DNA from: Montifringilla adamsi
Taxonomy: Eukaryota; Chordata; Aves; Passeriformes; Passeridae
NCBI GenBank assembly: GCA_017590115.1
Contig: JAGGNK010007448.1
Coordinates: 9,960,815 to 10,024,814, forward strand
Length of the DNA stretch: 64,000 nt
Direction: 5' to 3'
This document shows positions 37,661 through 50,089 of the stretch, in pieces. Position 1 is the stretch's first letter; each line of letters starts with the position of its first letter. Made by a program: the position numbers and the translations under genes. Below the pieces are notes generated by a model that saw nothing but the letters and a program-made list of their open reading frames with translations, searched no databases and had not been told where the DNA came from.

Positions 37661-40600
37661 TCATGCCTTAGAGGTAGAGAGGCTTCCGTCAATGCTGCAG
37701 CTCTGGAAGCGTCAGGGGGAGCGGGCTGGGTGCAGCTTGGTGTTGAGAGGCCCCTCAGCACCCTCCTCCTCCCCCTCCCCGGGTACTGCTTGGGGTGAGC
37801 TTGGGCTGGGCAGCTTCATGGCACCAGCTCTGAGAATGCAGAGGCCTGGCCTGTAGCACAGGGTGCTGTTGGGAGGGGCACTGCTGGGGTTTGACACAGC
37901 GGGGAGGCAGGAGCCATATCTGGAAGCCTCGTGCTCCCATCTGATCTCGATGCTCCCCAGGTTCCCTTCGTGCCTGTGACTGTGACCTGCTGCGTTGCCA
38001 GAAGTCCCCGCTTGTTCCCCAAGAGCACACACTGCAGGATGTGTTGTGGCACACAAGACTCACTTCTGGGGTCAAGGAGGAACACGACTGACAGGAACCC
38101 CTGCCCTACTCGAGCTGCTCACAGCTTCCTGGCATGGCTGCAGCAAAAGGCTTTTGATCCCTGGGGGCCTTTCCTCGCCCCTGCCCCGGGGAGGAGAGGC
38201 TGAGTGCAGGGCAATGGAGGGGCTTGTCCGAGGTCAACCCATGTCAGGGCCGGGAGCCCTGCACCATTTCCTCCTTCTGACCGTGGGACTCCCATCTGGT
38301 TTGATTCAGCTGTCAACCCTGGAGCAGAGAATGGCAGTAACAAAAGGCTTTTTCAGACATAATCCCACTAAACGGAGACAATCCTGTTATGTTTCCAGGC
38401 GACAGGAATTGAGACTTCAGTGCCAGAGTATGAGGACTCTGCCCTAAGGGCTTTGTTTCAGGACTTAACGTCAGGTGATCTCAGGGCCAGCCTGGTCTTT
38501 GTGCCCTAAAGTAGCACAGATTAAGCCCTAAACATGTATTTTTAAACTGAGAAAAGCCCAAGAGGTGAGATAGACAATCTGGGATGGGGAGGAAACACCA
38601 GACCAGCATCCCAGTAAGAAGGATTAGTCTGGCCAAGACAATAGAAGCCGTGAATCTCCGAGGGGCACGGCCTGACGTGCCAGCTGAGGGCTGGGCTGCC
38701 CTCCCCATGCCAGCTACACCAGCCTGCCAAAGTTCAAATGTCTGACAAGCATCACACTGCAGCTCCTGTATTCCCAGCCCATGTGTCCCTGATCCCCAGC
38801 AGAGGCCAGTTAATACCCAATTAACGGGACTCTTCCTAATGAACTGAGCCTTAACTGCCAGCCACTTCATCCTTTAATCTCTCCCAGCCAGTGGAAGGGC
38901 TTGGCAGGTGTCACTTCAGGCTGGGGTGACAGGGCAGATCTGGCCTGCTGAAGCACAGCCACATGTCCCCTGTCTCCTTCCTGGGGCCTCCTCCCCAAGA
39001 CACCGTTTACCCCAGGACACAGAGAATGTACCTGTTTCCATGGGCCCTGCAGCTCTGGAGTTCATCTCTCCTTGTCCCTGGAGTTGGGAGCTGTTACATC
39101 CCTGGCCAGGGCAGGTATCCCAGTTTTTCTCAAATGACTGTCTTGGTCAGTCACACTCTGTCAAAGCTGTTCTTCTTCCCCTGTTCCCTCTTCCCCTTTT
39201 GTAGCCTGCTCAGTGTGAAGGACCCGGTGCCACTCTGTGTGCCCAGGCAGCCCCAAATGCATGAGTCAGCAGTCCCCTGTGAAAGGCTCAAGGATGCAAG
39301 GAAAAACAGATTTCACTTAGGAGGTATGACCATCCCAGAGCCCTCATCAAACAAACTAGGACTGGTTGTCTTTAGCTGTAAATTTTTAGAACTGAGGGAA
39401 GCCATACCCCCGGTGTCACAGGTCCCCTCAGCACCCCAGAGGGCTGGATCTGGCTGTAGGAAACCTTAGGGGTGAGCAGCTCAGGAGTTACCTTGGCTTT
39501 GGGAGCATCAGCGTGAAGCTGTTCCCACTGTACAGAGCAGCTGCCTTGCTTTACAGGGACTGGTGTGCAAACCAGACTTTCCCTTCCATGTTCATCCCAA
39601 AAGCAGAAATCAGTGATACAGAACTAGCTGGGAAATCCCCTGCACATCCTATCTCAGCTCCCCCAGCCTTATCTCCACTCACAGAGGCTGTGGCCATGCG
39701 ATGAACAACAGCCTCGGGCAGGGCAGAGGGTGAAGATGCAGCACAATGTGGGTGCTGTGGAATTTGGGGCTGGGGCCAGATGAGGTCATGGGGAAAGAAG
39801 GATCACATGAATTGTAGTTCCTAGAGGCTAGAGACGTTCCCTGCTTCTCCTGTGCTTCTCTGGCATCAGGTAGCAGCAGCAGAAGCTGGTGGTGGGTTGT
39901 GCTGGAGCCAGTCCTGCCCTGAGCACCCGATCTACCTGGGAGGTGCCCTAAGCCTCACAAAGAGCTGGTTTTCAGTGGGGAGCCTGGGAGAGGCAGTGTT
40001 TAGCACACGGAAATGATGTTATAGCACTCAAATCATCCTTAAAGATGACACCAGCTTCTGCAGGCTGGGCTAGCACAGAGATTCTTTCATTGCATTTTCC
40101 TGTTTCTTTCACCTGCAGATCTTGTCATGCATCACATGCACTATTGCAGACAGACACCGTCTTGGGAAGGGCTGGGATAGCATCAGCCCAGCTCACAAAG
40201 TGGGAAGTAGAGAGCAGGAATGCGTTAAACGTTGGCTTCTGTCTCTGTCAAGTGCATGCAAGAAACTGGGCCAAAAAGTGCAAATGCACTTGCAAAGTGC
40301 AAGTGCAGAGTGCCCAGAGCAAATGGCTGGAGCAGATCACGGTGTGCCCCAGCCTTTGGCTGCCTCAGCCACAAAATAGCTCCATCCCCATGACTGGGAC
40401 AGGAGACAGTGGGAGAAGAATATGATTTCCTAGATCACAGGGCTTCACTAGATTTTTGGGGAATTAGTGGCACAGGCCCAGATGCTGTGGCACAAGCTGC
40501 TGGCACTCCTGGTGCTGTGACAGGCGCTAGCCTGGCTGGAATTGTGTCCATTGCCCTGATGTGATGCAGAGCTGGGCAGCTCCTGCTGTGTGACGCTGCT

Positions 40601-42250
40601 GTACCCCAGCCTGGCACAGAAAGGTTTGAGCTGTTCACTCACTTGTTTTCTAGAGCTGAAGAAGCAGACTGGATCCTAAGGGGTCACTGAGGATCCTGTG
40701 GGATCTATACAAACATATTGCCAGAGCAGCTTGTGCAGCTCCCCCCACTTTGCAGGCAGCAGTGTTGAACAGCAGAATTGAGTGTGAAACAGCTTCCCTG
40801 CAGACCCCATTAGCCTGAGCTGGAATTGCCAACATAAGGCCGGGCCCTGCAGCCCTGGAGAGATGCTTGAGCTGAACAGTGCATCCTGTCAGAGCTTCCC
40901 AAAGCAGGAGGGAGTGAGACTCAATGAGCAATGGCAGTGCCCTTTTTGCTTTTAGGCACAGGGCCACCGCTTGCCCTTTGCTTCCAAGCAAAGCCCTGGT
41001 CCCTGCCCTGTGCCAGCAGGATTCCCTGAAGGATCAGGCTGCGCTGAGGGTGTCCTTCTGCCTCTGATGGGGTGGGGCTTCTCTCTGCCTTAATTTTCTC
41101 CCAGATGAATTTCTCCTGTGCCTCTAATTATGCTTCCTCTTTGGCTTAGGACTGTGGACAGTCTGAGCATTTGTAAATTAGCTATCCACCAGACAGGCTT
41201 TGTCCAGCTCTCAGCCCTCTAATTACTCTGCTCAGCCCCCAGAGATGAGAGATCTGCAGCAGGCAGACTGAGCAGAGCAGATCAGGTGCGACAGACCCTG
41301 CTTGGACAGCAGCCCCGGGAAACATGGTGCTGCTGCCCAGCACAAAGAGTGGCAGGGACACAGCCGGAGCCTGGGCCGAGCAGAGCTCCATGCTTGCGTG
41401 TTGGGAAGAAGAAAACTCTTTACTTGCATGTCTGGGCTGTATCAGAATCCCCCAGGCCATGTGTGCCACAAGCTGGTGCTCCCCCATGGCACAAAGTCCT
41501 GCCAAAGTGCAGAGCTGATGGCAGGTGCCCCTGGGCTGTGCCCAGCCAGCTCTGAGCCGAGTCCCTTCCTCCTTGCCAATGTGCCACTGTGATGCTCTGA
41601 TCCCAGGGAAAAGGAGTGGCTGTTCCTGATGAGGAGGTGACCAGCAGCTGGAAGCACCAGAGTAGGTGACTCCAGTTTGCTGTCTCACTTCAGAGAGCTC
41701 ACTGGGGCAGGACAGCACCATGAATGAGTGCAGTAGGCTGCTTTGGGAGAGTTTGGACTTTTATATGACACAGCCTGTGAGACTCAGTTCAGCGTTTGAA
41801 GGAGACACACTGCAAGTCATCTGCAATCTCCTCTGCAGCTTCTTCACCAGCAGAGCTTGAGCAGCGCTTGCTTGAGTGTTTGGATTTGTTTACAGAAAGT
41901 ATTTGGACAATGTGGCAATTCTGGAGTTTCTGTTTTTTTAAAAATAACATGCAGCCAGAAGTGTTGGGCTCACACACTGAACTTTGCAAGACAAGGACTA
42001 AAGAAACTTGTCTAGCTGGGCTTGCCTGGGGAGGCACTGAGGATGCAGAGCCCAGCTGACTGCTGCTCCAGGTGGAGGCACAGGCAGCCCTGCCCATTGC
42101 CTGGCAGTCACTGCCACAGGCACAGCAGACACAGGGGCATCTTTGGGGGCAGCAGTGTGTTTGCCCTGTCCCCCCCACCCTGGGGCAGGGCAGCTGCTGC
42201 AGGATCACTCTTTATGCGAAGATTAAAAGAAAAAAATGCTCCTCTCTGAG
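37661..42250. other. Long gene-free stretch
   Basis: About 4.6 kb of GC-moderate DNA. Frames of 100-180 codons occur (38481-38870 minus, 38963-39469 plus, 41182-41721 minus), but they overlap frames on the other strand and show no domain. The NK2-type motif cluster at 40249-40305 is the only structured item. Confidence 0.5.
40249..40305. promoter_or_regulatory. Cluster of NK2-type CAAGTG sites
   Basis: Three CAAGTG/CACTTG hexamers lie at 40249-40254, 40287-40292 (reverse) and 40300-40305, within a run where AAGTGC/GCACTT recurs. NK2-family homeodomain proteins prefer T(C/T)AAGTG. The first is a full TCAAGTG. Binding is inferred. Confidence 0.3.
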
Positions 42251-42259
42251 CTTGCTGCT

Positions 42260-42655
42260 TTGTCTAAGTCTTGAATGATTTTCTGTCACTAGGTATCAAA
42301 CTGCAGTTGAAAGGATTTCCCGTTGACATTTAGCAGTATTAAATTACAAAATAACCACAAGTCAGCCACTCAGTATGATATAAACAGTGGGATTTGACAG
42401 AGCTTTTTCTGGCCTTGGGGACCAATTTACTCATTTTTACAGTCCCAACTCCAGTCATCCACTGGTAATGCACAGTGCCTTTTGGACACCACCTATTTGG
42501 AATTAGAGACACATATGGCAGAGTGTAATTACCTATTTACTCTGCTGCTGAATCAGCAAACTGAGGCTAGTTAACATTACAGCTCATAAGCCCCTTTCAT
42601 AAACATGGGTCAGTGCTGGAACTGAGCAAAATTAATTCAAAAGAAAGAAAGAATT
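42260..42655. promoter_or_regulatory. Candidate conserved non-coding element with MARE-like palindrome
   Basis: AT-rich non-coding DNA containing TGCTGA-A-TCAGCA at 42546-42558, two perfect Maf half-sites around a single base. The classical T-MARE has C or G at the centre, so this is a variant. TAATTAC, ggtatcaaactgc and caaaattaattc lie nearby. Confidence 0.37.
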
Positions 42656-44922
42656 CCTCTCAAAAGGGAAGCCAAAAAAATCGGATGATTTAACAGGGAA
42701 AAAATGGACCCTCAATGCTTTCTGTAAGGAAGAAATCTGAGGAACTCCGGCAAGGCTTCTTGGAGGAGGGGCCTGGACCATCGCTTATTCCCACTGGTGT
42801 AAATCGGGAGTAGCTGTGGAAATGTCTTGCTGAAAATCTAAAATAAATGAGAGGGAAATCAGGCACATTGGCCAGAGCTCCGGCTCAGCTCCCTGAGGAA
42901 ACAGGCAGCTGCTCTGAGCTCTGGGCTCTGCATCCTGCCACCCCACGGGGTCCAGCTCCTGCCAGGCTTTGTGCTGGCTTTTTGGGGCTGGGCTGTGAGT
43001 CCCACTTGTTTGCATCGAGAATTTTTTAGCCCCTTGTCAGCTGTGGGCCTGGGTGAACAACCCCTGCTCCCGGCTCGTCTTGTGCCCCCCTCGCAGCCCT
43101 GCCCTGGTTAAGAACCAGCAGCAGAAAGAGCTTTGCAGCTCCGTGAAGCTCAAACATTTCCTGGTGAGTAAATGCAGAGCAGCCAAGCTGGGGAGCGCTG
43201 CCCGGGCAGGAACGCTGCGGGAGGCACTGCTTGGCTGGCACAGCACAGGGGCTTCCCCAGCCTGCAGCCACGGAGAGTCCCAGCCTGAGGCACCCGGAGA
43301 GCCCCAGAGCACCCGGACAGCCCCAGCCTGCGGTGCTCCACCAGCTGCAGAGGCGACACTGGTGGCATGTGGAGGAAAGGGTTAATCCCACCTGGACCAG
43401 AAGCGAAGAGCAGTGTCCTGCCCTCTGGGCAGACCAGCCAAGGGGAATCTATCCAAAGGGTAACTGGATCTCCCAAGCCTGTGTCTCAAGGGCACTGGGG
43501 GCTGCTTTGTTCCTGTTAAGTGGTTCATGTGTGGCACTCTGGCTGCAGGACCTAATGGATTCTGTCTTAATCCAGGCACTGGCATGTGGGTATGGGTGTT
43601 GTGTCTTTGTTCCTGGGGTTTGCATGTTTAAGGTCTCTGAACACATCACAACAGCAGAGCTCTGTGGGACATGACTGGGAATGTTGCGGAGCAGAAAAAT
43701 GTCCCTGTCAGCCTGGGGTGTGGGAGAGGTGCTCCAGCATCCTGTAAAGTTTGCCAGGTTGCAGTATGACATGTGTCAGGCTTGTGGCTGAGGAGTGGGG
43801 AAAGGTGACCCTTGGGAGGGCAGGGAGGGCAGCTGAACAGCTCGGACAGGGGTCTCTGCAAGGGCAGTGTGGGCCCCTTGTTCCTCTGCTCACTCCAGTG
43901 GTGTGCAGGGCTTGGCAGCAGCTCGGCCGGTCAAGGGCAGGGGAAGGAGGCAGCTTCCCCTCCTCTCCAGGTGTGCCAAACAGGCAAAGTAATAGGAATC
44001 TAAGCTGCCAGCAAAAAAGTGAGAGACACTTCTGGAAAGCACCATCTAAAGCTGTAGGAACATGTTTCTCCTCCCACTGACTTTCAGAGCTTTGCAGTGA
44101 TTAAGACACATCACTGCCAGGACTCCTGTGTAAAGCTGCTCTTAGGTGGTTTCCCTGTGGGACAGGGTGAGGTACAGGACTTCACAGGGATCTGCAGTGA
44201 GATAGGAGATGAGGTGTTGGTCCCTGGCTCCATCCACGGCTGCTCCTGGCTCCGGTGTCTCTCCCGTGGGGAGCTCTGTGGGTCCTGCTGTAGAAAGCAC
44301 CCGTGAGCTGTGCTGTTCACAGGGCAGGTGGTGGCACGTTGCTACCCCTGGCCTAATTTGAGTCTCACATGGCTCCTGCTATTCCAAAATGGAAAGGAGC
44401 CATTTTAATTTCCTCCCTCTACGTTAAATTTGCCATGGTGACCAGTCACTGCCACTAACAGAAGGAGGGAGCTGAGTTCCTTGGCTGAACTTTGGAACCT
44501 CAGGGGCCACAGCTGACAGGGAAAGGAGCAGCACAGCAGGGTGGGCTCAGCCACCCTGTGTCTTTTCCCTGACAAACCTCATGATCTGCACAGACAAGTT
44601 CCCAGTTGTACCCAGCACCCTGGTTTGTACAGCTGTAATACGGGGACAGCAGTCACCATCTGCACTGCAGTGCTGCAAAGGCTGATGTTTAACTTGTACT
44701 TTTAAATGCTTCAGGGTAAGACATTGCTGTGAAGTGAGTGTGGCATCCTGGAGCAGGGTCCTGCCACCAACACCACTGAAACAGGAGAGCATCCCCTAGG
44801 CAGCCTGCAGGCTGGGCATCTCCTAGGCAGGTGTGTGGGGAGCTGGGATTTGAGCTCATTAGCTTTGTGCAGCCTGCAGCCTGCACTTATGTCTGCAGCC
44901 CATGGGGAAACAATTTTGTTTC
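42656..44922. other. Gene-free stretch
   Basis: GC-richer DNA with overlapping frames on both strands (for example 43053-43385 plus and 43026-43391 minus over the same bases). This is the usual sign of chance frames in GC-rich sequence. Confidence 0.5.
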
Positions 44923-44960
44923 TTGGTTTGGTTTGGTTTGGTTTGGTTTGGTTTGGTTTG
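44923..44960. repeat. (GGTTT)n pentanucleotide microsatellite
   Basis: About seven and a half GGTTT units in 38 bp. It lies inside a 184-codon chance frame, where it reads as a repeating WFGLV peptide. Confidence 0.93.
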
Positions 44961-45380
44961 AGAGGGGAGGAGACCAAAGAGAGAAGATGACAAGCACTTG
45001 GGAAGACCAGCTTGTTCTGGGTGAGGTGCTGCCCAACAGGAGCAGCAATGCCTCAGAGGTAGCTGGTGAAACTGTTCCAGAGAACAGGACTGACATATTT
45101 GTCCCTCTCACTGAGCTGAGGCCTCATTTGCAAAAAGGGATTGTGCTGGGGAAGTTTCTCAGGGGCTGTTGCCTGGACCTCTCCTGCCTAATGTGTGTGC
45201 AAGCCAACACCAAGCAGAAAATAATACAAAATTTCTTCTTTTTTGCCCCATCCTCCCTGCACAGGGACTGTGTGCAGGAGGAGGAGGCTCAGACCATAAA
45301 GGTGGGCAGAAGGACTTGCATGTCCTTAGTCTTCCCTCTGCTAATACTCTCCCTGCTAGCATGGATTTTTGATTTAAAGC
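44961..45380. other. Gene-free stretch
   Basis: Remainder of the chance frame over the microsatellite. It has no motif or splice support. Confidence 0.45.
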
Positions 45381-45440
45381 ATTAGTTTTTCAATCTGTAA
45401 AACAGAGATGGAAACTAGAAGCCTCACAGGAATATTCTAC
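45381..45440 (+). repeat. Probable MIR SINE 3' fragment
   Basis: The order ttagtttttcaatctgtaaa, acagagatgg, then cctcacagg follows the MIR 3' region (cagtttcctcatctgtaaaa, tggggat, cctcacagggt). MIR elements are ancient and survive at low copy in birds. Only about 60 bp are recognisable. Confidence 0.45.
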
Positions 45441-46560
45441 ACACTTCAGATGAAGTTTGTGTCATCTGAATTCACATCTCCCTGCCTCGTCCCCTCAGCC
45501 TTCTATCTTTTTCTTTCTCTGTGATTTCAGATAGAGTCTCGTAAATCTTGTTCCAGGCCTAAATTAAATGACTGCTCAGAAGTCAAATCCCATCTGTGGC
45601 ATGCCCTGTGACCTGGCAATCTTCCTTTCCATCTCTTGAAGCTGGCAACATCCCAGGGTCTCAGGGAAGTTCTGCAGAAGGATTGTCAGGCTCCTGGGAT
45701 TTAGTTTAGATCAGGATTTCCATCCCCAAGACCTGTTTTGGGGGCAAGGGAGAGATGAAAGCAGTTTGATGCAGAGTTCTAAATTGGCCATGTAAAGTCC
45801 ATACACTTAAACTGTGAAGCAGTCTGTTTTATATTGGAATTTGTTGGATCCTCTTAAAGGCTGTGGAAACTTAACTACAAGAAGTCCTCTTTCTCCCACA
45901 CTGCTTTCCCTGGGTTTTGTGTTCTCTGAGCATCCTGCCATCCGCCACCCCCGCTGGCAGTTGGGGGGAAAGGGCTGCAGTTTGAAATCCTGAAACTGTG
46001 AGAAGTCTGATTTTTATCTCAAGTGAGTGTTTTTTGCTTTATTTAATACCAGCACTTCGAAGTGTCTGAGCCCCACACGAAATGTAGCTAAAGAATGCAG
46101 AGGAACAAAAATAACAACAGGAAGCTGTTACAAAAGCAGCAGGAGATGTGATTGCACCAGGGCAGGATCAGGCTCCAGCCCCGCTGCCCCACAGTAGGGG
46201 TGCCAGCACCATCCCCGCAGAGGGAGACAGAGTTGGGAGCCACTCCAGGACTTTTCCATGGGAATTCAGCAAGACCTATTTTCTGATGAAGCTGAAGTTG
46301 GCAGCACATGTACCAAGCCAAGGAGTTCACTCCAGAACACGGTGATTTTTAATAAAGTCACAATTGCTGCTCTGTGCTAAATGAGTCATTTTAAAGTCAG
46401 TCCCTCATAAAACAATCACTTCCCAGATCCTGCTTCCTTCTATACATGTCTCACCAGCACAGCATACTTTTATGGCATAAACACCACCTTCGCTTATACT
46501 GCTGCTCAACAGTTCCTGCTTGTTCTCAGCGATTTCTCAACAGTGAAATCCAGGCCGTGC
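45441..46560. other. Gene-free stretch
   Basis: No gene or repeat family recognised. A pyrimidine tract with CAG near 45530 resembles an acceptor but opens no useful frame. Confidence 0.5.
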
Positions 46561-46569
46561 ACAATGCCA

Positions 46570-46800
46570 GGGAACAGCATGCCTGGAGGAAGGGCCGGCA
46601 GCATCTCACATCCAAAGCCAGCGGCGTGCGCTGCTGTTCCGGTGACAAGTGCCCTGATGTGTGCGTGTGACACCGCCCTGCTGGGCACAACGGGTCCCCT
46701 GTTCCCTGGGGCCCGGGTCCGGAGCGTGCCCTCCCGGCCGTGTGCGCGGCCGGCCCGCAGGGCTCAGCACGGACACTCAGCTCGTCGCTTTCTAGCCCAC
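46570..46800. promoter_or_regulatory. CpG-enriched patch
   Basis: Roughly twenty CpGs in about 230 bp, including gtccggagcg and gtgcgcggccggccc. It directly precedes the candidate conserved block at 46801-47560. It could be a small promoter or a hypomethylated enhancer edge. Confidence 0.35.
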
Positions 46801-47560
46801 TGATCTTTTATAAACTTTGGCAAACTGAATTCGGTGTTGGAGCCTCTTTCAGCTGCCTGCCAAATTACATAAAATTATTTAAAATTGGCCAGTGAGCTAA
46901 AAAGATGGGGGTGGAGGAGTTGGGGGGAGATGACAGATGGATGGTGTGAATGCAGGAGTCTTGCGTCCTTAGGAAGCCAGGCTTAAAACATTCAGGAAAC
47001 CGAAGAGCTCTCTGATCCATGAACCCTTTTGTTCCGAGGCACTAATCTACCCAACCAAGCAAGCTGTTGAAGTGCAGGATGATTTAGTTTACTTTGTTTA
47101 TTTGCTTTTTGAGGAAGTGTGGGCCAAAATGATGGTTGAGAGTATGGCACGTCTCGCATTATTGACTGCGGATCGCAACCTTGTAAAACAGCATTTTTGT
47201 GAAATACACTGTGAGCATTTGTAACCTGAACGCAAACTGCCAAACACACGTTCACACAACTCTGGTATTTGGTTTAATATGTATATATTTTCTTTTACAA
47301 TTTGGACCTAATGAAAAACATGTGGTTTGTGCAGAGTAAAAGGAATAATAGAACTTTGTGCCGGCTGCGTCGGTTCCTGCTGGGCATTACTGACCGCATG
47401 TCTCTTGCTGGCTTGTGACTCCAGATAGTGCGGAATGACTTGAACATGTTCCTCATCCCCACCCAAACCTGAACATTGCGGTTTTCAAAAACGCTGTTGT
47501 CTTGGCAACCTTCCAGATCCTTTCTGGGCATTTAAATCTTGGCTGAAACTAGTGGAGCAA
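46801..47560. promoter_or_regulatory. Strong candidate conserved non-coding block with RFX X-box-like site
   Basis: About 750 bp of non-coding DNA that keeps CpGs in AT-rich text (ggcacgtctcgcattattg, ctgcggatcgcaacc, gccggctgcgtcgg). This pattern is typical of sequence under constraint or unmethylated. GTTGTCTTGGCAAC at 47496-47509 is close to the palindromic RFX X-box. Other AT-rich motifs include tacataaaattatttaaa and tttaatatgtatatatt. Function and conservation are inferred. Confidence 0.42.
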
Positions 47561-49239
47561 AAGCACGTTCCAAGTATTTTCCCAAGCCTCTAGCACAACA
47601 CCTGACTGCAATGCTGCTTTCTTCCCAATACTCGATTGCTTCAGTTGTCTTTGCTCTTCTTTCAGCAGCAGTGGCACCCCTGTGGTACCTCCCTGTTTCC
47701 TTCCGGTTTAAAAGAAAGCCCCATATCTGCCCAGCATTTGAGCCAGGGGCACCAAAACATTTTTGTTCCGTGGTTATTCACATCTGAGAACTGCAAACAG
47801 TGAGGACAGCGATGCTTCACAGGCTCTCCAGAGAGCTGAGTCAGCACTTTCAACTTCCTGAGTGGTACAGACATAAGAGGGCATGAAACGGGGCTGCTGC
47901 TTTAGAAATGGCACAGAAACCCTACAAATGCAGAAAACTGCTCAAAGAAATGTAAATTTGAATGAGAGCCATTGAAACACACAGGAAAATCTTTCATTGT
48001 GAATGTAAATTTAAACAAAATCGTCTACCTCCTGCCTTTCCACACAAAGGAAACCTGCTGCCTCTTCCCTAGGAGAGTGTTTTACCAAGCTCATATGAAG
48101 CTCTTTTTACAACATCCCTTTGTCTCTCTTGGAACCTGACCAAGAACTATAAGCCTTTAAAGAGAGCTTTTTGCTTGTTCAGGCCCAAGGGGAGTAGCTG
48201 AGTATAAATAATAGATTGGCCTCTTCTGTCTCCAGTGTTTCTGTTCTGCTGCTTCTCACAGACACAACCTGGGAAAGGTGTGGCGGTGCCTGCAGCAACA
48301 CAAGAGCAGTTATCTGGTCTCCCTTGGAGAAGCACAGTGATAAAGTGAGAAACAGCTGACAGGACCAGAGCTGGTATGTGCAGCACAGCAGACATGATGT
48401 TCCAATTTTGGAAAACTGCAACTGGGGAGACTTGCTCACTCACTGGACCTTGCTGCTGTTTTCCATCCAGGGAGCCTCGGGAGAGCAATGTCTTATCTGT
48501 CCAGCCTGCTCAGCAGAAACAGCCCCTCATCCAGGCAGCTGATGGTCAACAATTAATACCTTTGGAGCATACACCTAGCTAGTGAATAGTGTTAGGGATT
48601 TGCAACATACAGGCAGGCAACATGAGTTTGTTTTTCCAAGGTGAACAGCTCTACCACATCCTCCTAGAAAGCCACAGTTGTCCCTTGTTTTCAGTTTTGC
48701 CAGTGTTGCATTTTCTATGTCATCCTTGCCTGTGAGCAGCACTGTTGTAACCCCAGGGGTCTGAGCTGTCCTGGTTCTCACCCGCCCCGCTCCCACCCAG
48801 CCCTGCCTTTCTTCTCCTTTTCTCTTGTGCCTTCTCAACTGTTAAAACCCACCTCCCCACCTTTGCTTACAGCTACCCTTTAACAGTTGTCTCTTATCTC
48901 TCAGTGTCAGATTCTGCCTTGAACTGTCAAGTTTGACACTGGCAGTTTGTCAGAACTCCCCACCCGCTCCTTCTCCACTGCTGTGGGTTGTAGGGAAGGG
49001 AGGTAGGTGCTGTTGTATATTCCCAAAAGGAAAGTCTGTATTTATCTCTTGGCAAGCAGAATTAGGAACCTGAGGGAGAGAATAGAGGCTTCTGCTTTCT
49101 CCTCCTCCTCAGTTCCCTTCTTGGTCTCTCTGGGCAGATTAAGGCTTTTGTGCTGTTTTTACCAAGGTCAGCGATCTATTCTTTTGTATTTGCTGTTCTC
49201 CACTCAATTAGTTGAGGGCATTTAACATGGATTTTTCAT

Positions 49240-49254
49240 ATTTGCATCGCAAAT
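49240..49254. promoter_or_regulatory. POU octamer within a palindrome
   Basis: ATTTGC-ATC-GCAAAT is a perfect inverted repeat whose left part is the octamer ATTTGCAT, the binding word of POU/OCT factors. The setting is AT-rich and non-coding. Confidence 0.35.
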
Positions 49255-49860
49255 TCCAAATGATCCATGAAAGGCAGCTGTTCAGAAACTTCTGAATTCA
49301 TTATCCCCAGTGTCTTGAAAGAAACTTTGCCAGCCATTTGACTGGGGCCCTGTGTAGTCAGTATGATAGGAAACTGTCAGTCATTTGTAGTCTGCATTGA
49401 AGAATTAATGTGATGCTGTGGCATCTGGTTTGCATTTTACATTCTCTGCAGCCTCTTCTTTACCTGATTTGCCATTTACTAATAGTTGTGTTGACTGATC
49501 AGTAGATGGAGACCTGTGCAGCAGCATCCCAAGGCCTTTGTCAGCAGGGTCATCACAGTCCTTCCACATCTCACTGCTGTGCATCTGCCTGTGCACCATG
49601 GAGTACAGCCCACTCCAGCCCACAGCAGCCTCCCCACTCCCAGGGACACGGGCTGGGACCAGGCACAGGATGCACAGGCACAGGGTACAGCTGCAGACCA
49701 CTCCTTATGTCCTTCTGTGTGACACACGCGTGTGCAAACACACCCCACAATCACATGCACAGAGCTCCCAGCTCTGCATTTCCACCCCGTGTCTCAGCTG
49801 CATTCCTTGCTGCAGGAACAGCATGGCTGAGAGCCAGAGCCTGCTCTTGCTTTCTCCGCT

Positions 49861-49888
49861 CTTTCCTTCCCTCCTTCCTTCCTTCCTT
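49861..49888. repeat. (TTCC)n microsatellite, imperfect
   Basis: Pyrimidine-only tract of CTTCC/TTCC units over about 28 bp. Confidence 0.8.
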
Positions 49889-50089
49889 GGGCTTGCTGGG
49901 TGTGACAGGCTGAACACAATTGTTTATTGCTTTCGTTTCCCCATCTAATCAGATCTCTTTCCCTGACATTATGCAGCTCAGCACAAGTACTCCAGGTGGG
50001 ATGAATCCAGTTCAGTGCCCTCCTCCCACCCTTGGCTGCTCCTATCACTAATGAACTGCAAACAACCATGTTCCCCATGTTCAACCTTC

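Larger units (their letters stand above)
47561..50085. other. Gene-free stretch
   Basis: No supported gene. It includes AT-rich DNA at 49215-49380 with a POU octamer and a (TTCC)n tract, both listed separately. Frames at 49500-49950 overlap on both strands without motifs. Confidence 0.5.

Noticed and set aside
41182..41721. Minus-strand frame of 179 residues
   Set aside because: It overlaps other long frames on both strands in GC-moderate DNA. Cysteine- and serine-rich text without a domain.
44831..45385. Plus-strand frame of 184 residues
   Set aside because: Its N-terminal part translates the GGTTT microsatellite (WFGLV repeats), and the rest has no family signature.
45452..45472. gtttgtgtcatctg, similar to a reverse-strand CR1 segment
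   Set aside because: Only about ten bases agree, with no flanking CR1 text.
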